5,570 bases of DNA from Nitrospirota bacterium (GTDB lineage Bacteria; Nitrospirota; Thermodesulfovibrionia; JACRGW01), in assembly GCA_016212195.1 (NCBI GenBank), contig JACRGW010000141.1, positions 1-5,570 of the forward strand, in the 5' to 3' direction. This document shows, one piece after another, positions 5,185-5,570 of the stretch. The notes beneath the pieces were generated by a model. The model was given only the letters and a program-made list of their open reading frames with translations, was not told the origin of the DNA and did not search any database. Position 1 is the stretch's first letter, and the number at the start of each line of letters is the position of its first letter. The translations under genes were made by a program, and so were the position numbers.

Positions 5185-5570
5185 ATGAAAAAAATAGCGA
5201 TATACCCAGGGACCTTTGATCCCATTACAAATGGTCATGTGGATCTTATCCAGAGGGGACTTCGGATTTTCGATCAGATCATTGTGGCTGTTGCTATGAA
5301 TCCAAAAAAGACTTCACTCTTTACAGTAGAAGAAAGGGTAAGGATGGCTGAAGAGGCAGTTAAGGGTTTGGGCGATGTAAAGGTTGAATCCTTTGATGGA
5401 CTTCTGATGGATTATGCGAAGAAGAAGGATGCAAGGGCTGTTATACGTGGTCTCAGGGCAGTTTCGGATTTCGAGTATGAACTCCAGATGGCTTTGATGA
5501 ACAGGAGACTCGATTCTGAGATAGAGACGGTCTTTATGATGCCGAGTGAGGAGTATTCTTATCTTACATC
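5185..5570 (+). CDS. coaD: Phosphopantetheine adenylyltransferase CoaD, N-terminal part
   Basis: The gene runs off the right edge; 128 codons are present of about 160 usual. The enzyme transfers AMP from ATP to 4'-phosphopantetheine, forming dephospho-coenzyme A, the next-to-last step of coenzyme A synthesis in the cytoplasm. The nucleotidyltransferase signature IYPGTFDPITNGH (6-18) with G17-H18 is intact, as is the conserved IRGLRAVSDFEYELQMALMN block (87-106). The visible end, MMPSEEYSYLTS, matches the family's segment before the S-S-x-VKE motif. The ATG at 5185 is preceded by AAAGGA, which lies inside the end of rsmD, 9 nt away. The 6-bp gap to rsmD implies co-transcription; this pairing is common in bacteria. 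Confidence 0.96.
   Translation, partial: MKKIAIYPGTFDPITNGHVDLIQRGLRIFDQIIVAVAMNPKKTSLFTVEERVRMAEEAVKGLGDVKVESFDGLLMDYAKKKDARAVIRGLRAVSDFEYELQMALMNRRLDSEIETVFMMPSEEYSYLT

Noticed and set aside
4992..5225. A minus-strand open frame across the rsmD-coaD junction.
   Set aside because: It is antisense to two firmly identified genes and resembles no known protein.

Overview
The window looks like chromosomal DNA of a diderm (Gram-negative-type) bacterium of moderate-to-low GC. Three things point to an outer membrane: lipoprotein signal peptides, CsgG-type outer-membrane pore proteins and a BepA-like M48 lipoprotein. The codon usage, short spacers and AGGAGG ribosome sites would suit an environmental lineage such as Nitrospirota or a Desulfobacterota-like group, but the sequence does not settle the phylum.

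Left block (1-3059, all minus strand). Five genes are spaced 27-77 bp apart and read as one probable operon. In transcription order they encode: a secreted protein rich in aromatic residues with a C-terminal PEGA-like domain (3059-2349); a small DUF4870/Tic20-like membrane protein (2309-1920); two tandem CsgG/HfaB-family lipoproteins (1892-1173 and 1120-386); and the N-terminus of a BepA-like M48 peptidase lipoprotein, cut by the window edge (308-1). Almost every product is exported or in an envelope membrane, so the operon looks like an envelope assembly or secretion cassette. No curlin repeats and no CsgE or CsgF are visible, so calling it a curli system would go too far.

Divergent control region (3060-3211). 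A good sigma-70-type promoter faces the operon and a weaker one faces rightward. The -35 boxes of both overlap the arms of one perfect 8-bp inverted repeat (3141-3160), a strong candidate for a shared operator.

Right block (3212-5570, all plus strand). A membrane-anchored GAF/HD-GYP protein, probably a cyclic-di-GMP phosphodiesterase or sensor, is followed by rsmD (16S rRNA G966 methyltransferase, TTG start) and the start of coaD (phosphopantetheine adenylyltransferase, cut by the window edge). rsmD-coaD is a common housekeeping pair. The HD-GYP gene beside the export operon suggests, by inference only, that cyclic-di-GMP signalling and surface-protein export are linked.

Two kinds of small palindromic repeat lie between genes of the left operon. 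One shares the core TGTCATTC(C/T)GAAC (320-377 and 2331-2359). The other is a GC-rich hairpin between the two CsgG-family genes (1138-1162). There is no tRNA, rRNA, CRISPR or transposase gene, and no stretch over 300 bp lacks a gene.
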